Positions 60,924 to 64,000 of a stretch of 64,000 bases of DNA are shown here, one piece after another. Position 1 is the stretch's first letter. Each line of letters opens with the position of its first letter. The notes beneath the pieces were generated by a model. It saw nothing but the letters and a program-made list of their open reading frames with translations. It ran no database searches and was not told where the DNA came from. The translations under genes were made by a program, and so were the position numbers. Origin of the DNA: Myxococcales bacterium 68-20 (GTDB lineage Bacteria > Myxococcota_A > Polyangia > Polyangiales > Polyangiaceae); the NCBI GenBank assembly GCA_001899635.1, contig MKVQ01000035.1:1-64000 (forward strand), read 5' to 3'.

Positions 60924-61715
60924 TTAGGACAGCTTCTTGAAACGAACGCGCAGCACGGGCTCGTTCGCCGTGACAGACGTGGTGTAGAAGAGGATCGTGG
61001 CATCCGGCTGACCGAAGCCAGCGACCGGGAGCTTGCGCCGTGTTCCGGCGGGGTCCTCCATGTTACAGCCGAAGGCGTAGCCGTATTTGTACAGCGCGAG
61101 GCAATCGACTTCCGCGAACTGAACCCCGCTCGGAAACCGTCCACGGTCATCCTCCAGCGTCACCCAAAACGGATCGGACGCGGGAATGTGCACGAAGCCT
61201 TCGGCGACCACGCGGTCGAGGGGACTGGAGCCCGAGCAAGCGGGGCGTGCGATGACGTTGGCCATCGAGGACGGAGTGGTGAGCGGCACGTCGATCACGA
61301 TCTCGGACCCGTCCTCGGGGAGCGTGACACGAAGCGCGGATTGGCAACGCGCCTTCTCGTCCGCCGCCGGCCCTCGGCAAACCCGGTCTTCGCAGCGATA
61401 CGCCGAAAAGCAGCCACGATCGGTCTGGCACGCGTCCCCCTCGCTGGCGGCAGCGCAGCGGGCCCCATGCGGGGTGCTGATGCAGCGTGTCTCCGATGGA
61501 CAATCGTGCTCGCTCCAGTGCGAATATCCTTCCCCGCTGTTGCATTCACGCAGCTTCGCCTCACCCACGCACTCGGGAGGGCCCGCGCACTCCCGGTGGC
61601 CCAAAGCGGACAAACACGCTTCTTGTCCGAAGGCCAGGACACCGAACGTCACGCAACATGCGACGGTGGCCGCATGCTCGAGCACTCTCTGCGTGGTTGG
61701 CCGAACGCCCATCAT
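60924..61715 (-). CDS. Secreted cysteine-rich protein, 263 residues
   Basis: ATG 61715 is preceded by GAGGGGGG. A short basic start and a hydrophobic stretch (ATVACCVTFGVLAFG) form a signal peptide. The N-terminal half has paired cysteines (CAGPPECVGEAKLREC, CQTDRGCFSAYRCEDRVC) resembling EGF/trypsin-inhibitor-like modules. The C-terminal half is beta-rich and ends VLRVRFKKLS. No enzyme motif is seen. Surface adhesion or inhibition is a guess only. Confidence 0.7.
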   Translation of the reverse strand: MMGVRPTTQRVLEHAATVACCVTFGVLAFGQEACLSALGHRECAGPPECVGEAKLRECNSGEGYSHWSEHDCPSETRCISTPHGARCAAASEGDACQTDRGCFSAYRCEDRVCRGPAADEKARCQSALRVTLPEDGSEIVIDVPLTTPSSMANVIARPACSGSSPLDRVVAEGFVHIPASDPFWVTLEDDRGRFPSGVQFAEVDCLALYKYGYAFGCNMEDPAGTRRKLPVAGFGQPDATILFYTTSVTANEPVLRVRFKKLS

Positions 61716-62033
61716 CCCCCCCTCATCGGTCCCGGCAGTCGAAGCCGCGTCTCTACAGCTTGACCGCCCCGATGGCCGAGGCAAGAGCCACACTGGATGT
61801 GCTCGTCGATGACGGCGTCGGATCCGCGGATGACGTCTGTGCGCCGCCAAGCCCGTGCTGGACCACGTCCGTCGCGACAGCTTCCGCACTGAGCTCCGGC
61901 CCCGTCGCGCACCCTTCGAGCGTCCAAAGCGATGCGATCACGAGCAGCGCCGCACTCGGCGCGCTGCCGCCAACCCAACAAGATCATTTCTTGTCGTTGT
62001 TGTCAGATTAGGAGCGGGCCGAGACCGGGCGCG
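61716..62033. other. Intergenic region upstream of the cysteine-rich gene
   Basis: This 318-bp gap holds the promoter of the gene starting at 61715 and one marginal small open frame (61753-61941). No terminator or repeat was recognised. Confidence 0.4.
61753..61941 (-). CDS. Possible small lipoprotein (62 residues), doubtful
   Basis: The frame encodes a short hydrophobic stretch ending in LEGC-ATGPELS, which would be a lipobox, and a Ser/Thr-rich tail. It lies 38 bp upstream of the cysteine-rich gene on the same strand. The GTG start leaves too few residues before the Cys for a normal signal, and a CTG two codons upstream adds little. It may be a remnant or not coding. Confidence 0.25.
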   Translation of the reverse strand: MIASLWTLEGCATGPELSAEAVATDVVQHGLGGAQTSSADPTPSSTSTSSVALASAIGAVKL

Positions 62034-62684
62034 TCAGCCCGAGATCTCGGAGCGGAGCTGGGCGAGGAACGCGTGGATGAAACTCACACGCTCCTTCGCG
62101 AGCGTGCGGGAGGTCGGCAGGTGGAGGCGCTCCGGCACGACGAGGAGCTTCTTGAACACGTGGTCGAGCCCCCAGCTCTTGTCGTCGGGCGTGCGTGACT
62201 CGCAGAACGGATCGTCGGGCGCGTAGAACGGACGCTTCATGTCGGCGCACGTGGCCCACATGCGCGCGAGACCGATCGCTCCGAGCGCGTCGAGGCGATC
62301 GGCGTCCTGGAGCACCCTGCTCTCGAGCGCCTCGGGGACGACGCCCTTCGAGAAGGCGTGGTCCCTGATCGCCGCGCAGACGGGCGCGACGAGCGCTTCC
62401 GGAGCGCCTTCGCGGACGAGGAGCTCGCGTGCGTGCTCCGCGCAGACGTCTCCCGCCTTCGACGAGTCGGGATGCGATTTCGGCAGCGTGAAGAGCTCGT
62501 GGAGCAGCGCGGCGGTCGCCACGATCGGCTCGCTCGCATCCTCCGCACGCGCGATCGTGATCGCGTTCGTGACGACGCGCTCGACATGGAAGAAGTCGTG
62601 CGCCGGCTCGCTGTCGCTCGCGCGTGCGCGCGCCTCGTCGCGGAGGCGCGCCCAGAGCGCGGCATCGATCCCGCGCGGCGTCAC
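62034..62684 (-). CDS. HD-domain phosphohydrolase-like protein (YedJ type)
   Basis: The protein has 216 residues from GTG 62684. The first metal-binding His/Asp pair is in PAHDFFHVERVV. The central motif reads ALLHELF where the family normally has HD, so a metal-ligand Asp is Glu. KSHPDSSKAGDVCAEHA and VLQDADRLDALGAIGLARM complete the fold. It is related to E. coli YedJ, whose substrate is unclear. The GTG overlaps the upstream LOG-family stop (GTGA), so the two are translationally coupled. Confidence 0.85.
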   Translation of the reverse strand: MTPRGIDAALWARLRDEARARASDSEPAHDFFHVERVVTNAITIARAEDASEPIVATAALLHELFTLPKSHPDSSKAGDVCAEHARELLVREGAPEALVAPVCAAIRDHAFSKGVVPEALESRVLQDADRLDALGAIGLARMWATCADMKRPFYAPDDPFCESRTPDDKSWGLDHVFKKLLVVPERLHLPTSRTLAKERVSFIHAFLAQLRSEISG

Positions 62685-63283
62685 GGCGTGCCTCGTCGAT
62701 CGAGCAACTTCGAGCCGAGCGGCGGCGGCGTCCACGCCGCGATCGCGTCGAGCAAGGCCTCGGGCTCGCGCTCGATCACCAAGAGCTGCTCGTGCTCGGG
62801 CGCGGCGAAGCCGTGGCCGATCGTGTGACGGAGCAGGGCGACGAGAGGCTGGAAGAAGCCGTTCGTGTCGAGCATCGCGTTCGGCTTGTCGTGGATGCCG
62901 ATCTGCGCGAGCGTGATCGTCTCGAAGATCTCGTCGTAAGTGCCGAAGCCGCCGGGGAGCGCGACGAACGCGTCGCTCAGCGTGATCATCCGGTCCTTCC
63001 GCTCGTGCATCGTCTCGGTGAGGAAGAGCTCGGAGAGACCGTCGTGCGCGATCTCCTTCGTGACGAGCGACTTCGGGATCACGCCGACGACACGCCCGCC
63101 TGCTTCGAGCGCCGCGTTCGCGACGGCGCCCATGAGGCCGACCCGCGCGCCGCCGTAGACCAGCGTGAGCCCTCGGGCGGCGATCGCACGACCCATCGCC
63201 GCTCCCGCATCCATGAACGCAGGATCGACTCCCGGACGCGAGCCACAGAAGACGCATATGCTGCGGAGCAACCGTTTCGACAT
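62681..63283 (-). CDS. LOG-family (TIGR00730) nucleotide phosphoribohydrolase-like protein
   Basis: The protein has 200 residues from ATG 63283. The signature PGGFGTYDEIFE (PGGxGTxxE) and VYGGARVGLMGAVANAAL are diagnostic of LOG-like proteins, which in plants and several bacteria cleave cytokinin or AMP-type nucleotides to base plus ribose 5-phosphate. The C-terminal block FFQPLVALLRHTIGHGF is conserved. It is followed by an HD-domain gene with a 4-bp overlap. Confidence 0.92.
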   Translation of the reverse strand: MSKRLLRSICVFCGSRPGVDPAFMDAGAAMGRAIAARGLTLVYGGARVGLMGAVANAALEAGGRVVGVIPKSLVTKEIAHDGLSELFLTETMHERKDRMITLSDAFVALPGGFGTYDEIFETITLAQIGIHDKPNAMLDTNGFFQPLVALLRHTIGHGFAAPEHEQLLVIEREPEALLDAIAAWTPPPLGSKLLDRRGTP

Positions 63284-63424
63284 CAGGTGCGACTCTAGTC
63301 GATGGCGAGCACGCACGCCGTCTCGAGTTGCGCGTGGCCGGCGCTGCCGAGCAACGCGAGGGTTCGCCGGTGGCCGGCTGCTGTTGCTTCGGCCTCGGTG
63401 CCACGTTTCTAGTATGCAAATGGC

Positions 63425-64000
63425 GTGAGCCTGTTCCAGCGCCCCGCCGAGACGCCGGAGGAAGTGGACGCGAGCCGTCCTCTCGACATTGCGCCCGAGC
63501 GTGTGCTCCAGATCGACGAGCCCGAATGGTACGCGCGGATCTACCGACCGGGAGCGACGCAGCTCACCGTTCGCGCCGTGGTGCTCGGGAGCGTCCTCGG
63601 CTTCTTCCTCTCGTTCACGAACATCTACATCGGCCTGAAGACGGGCTGGTTCCTCGGCGTGAACCTCTCCGCGGCGATCCTCTCGTACGCCGTGTGGACG
63701 GGCCTCACGAACCTCTCGCGCGAAGCCCCGCGCTGGCCGACGTGGAAGAAGGTGCTCCTTCCCGGACCGTGGCTGCTCGGCATCGTGCTGAACAAGCTCG
63801 GGATCCCGCGGAGCGGTCTCTCCATCCTCGAGAACACGACGACCGTCTCGACGGCGTCGTCCGCCGGATACGCGACGGGCTTCATGCTCATCTCGGCGAT
63901 CCCGGCGATGCTCCTCCTCACGGTCACGGAGGCGAATCCGAAGGGCACGCAGCTGCCTCCGCTCGTCGTCGCTGCGTGGGTGTTCTTCCTCGCGCTCCTC
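63425..64000 (+). CDS. OPT-family oligopeptide transporter, 5' part
   Basis: The first 192 codons are in the window and the gene runs off the right edge. From GTG 63425 the N-terminus is acidic and soluble, followed by the first TM helices. NIYIGLKTGWFLGVNLSAAIL and LENTTTVSTASSAGYATGFM are characteristic of the OPT (oligopeptide transporter) superfamily. Members import oligopeptides or metal-siderophore complexes. The ATGs at 63415 and 63420 are in other frames with early stops, so GTG is the best start. Confidence 0.88.
   Translation, partial: MSLFQRPAETPEEVDASRPLDIAPERVLQIDEPEWYARIYRPGATQLTVRAVVLGSVLGFFLSFTNIYIGLKTGWFLGVNLSAAILSYAVWTGLTNLSREAPRWPTWKKVLLPGPWLLGIVLNKLGIPRSGLSILENTTTVSTASSAGYATGFMLISAIPAMLLLTVTEANPKGTQLPPLVVAAWVFFLALL

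Noticed and set aside
1-64000. tRNA or rRNA genes
   Set aside because: No cloverleaf with a TTCRA-type T-arm nor rRNA-like stretch was recognised by eye; a covariance-model scan would be decisive.

Overview
This window is chromosomal DNA from a very GC-rich, deltaproteobacterial-type predator lineage, most likely Myxococcota, order Polyangiales. The evidence is an extreme GC third-position bias, a thermolysin-type protease ending in a MYXO-CTERM-like tail, many secreted lipoproteins with Ala/Pro/Asp-rich linkers, and five eukaryotic-type Ser/Thr kinases or pseudokinases in 64 kb. No tRNA, rRNA, CRISPR array, integrase or insertion sequence was recognised. The region reads as stable chromosome, not as an island.

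Layout. 0.1-9 kb: a small zinc-ribbon-like protein, a nucleotide-sugar epimerase, a GT2 glycosyltransferase, the M4 protease, and a giant kinase-ATPase-TPR regulator. 9-15.3 kb: RlmE, ribosomal proteins L3 and L19 (both outside their usual operons) flanking a peroxiredoxin, a halogenase-like flavoprotein and two membrane proteins. 15.3-26.4 kb: Nudix, VanZ-like protein, lipase, an immunity-like protein, a membrane-anchored kinase, an MscS channel overlapping a pseudokinase-SUMF fusion, and a stand-alone DnaA domain IV-like DNA-binding protein. 26.6-30.6 kb: a PiT phosphate transporter with its DUF47/PhoU-like partner, and a kinase coupled to an aminopropyltransferase-like enzyme. 30.7-34.8 kb: a complete molybdenum-hydroxylase cassette (c-type cytochrome, [2Fe-2S] subunit, Tat-exported Mo subunit, MocA-like nucleotidyltransferase).

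34.9-37.4 kb is the most striking locus. A Cache-domain membrane sensor overlaps by 4 bp a prokaryotic pentameric ligand-gated (Cys-loop-type) ion channel, and the pair is followed by a perfect 14-bp stem hairpin. 38.5-46 kb: release factor 2 with its programmed +1 frameshift, a ROK sugar kinase, a kinase-like protein lacking the N-lobe, a Dus enzyme, an MmcQ/YjbR protein, a Cys-rich lipoprotein and a glutathione peroxidase. 46-55 kb: PLD-like protein, aminotransferase plus PHP-domain lipoprotein, DUF5924/DUF2914, DUF1232, TM2, YjbQ, L,D-transpeptidase-like and PEBP-like proteins. 55-64 kb: an orphan histidine kinase, divergent aldehyde dehydrogenase and glycerol-3-phosphate dehydrogenase genes, two small regulatory or secreted proteins, a LOG/HD-domain gene pair and the start of an OPT-family transporter cut by the window edge.

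The recurring theme is signalling at the envelope. Kinases or pseudokinases, sensor domains and ion channels are translationally coupled in several places (MscS with pseudokinase-SUMF, Cache with pLGIC, kinase with aminopropyltransferase). Intergenic regions carry palindromic dispersed repeats, several clear intrinsic terminators and one near-consensus sigma70 promoter (rplS).
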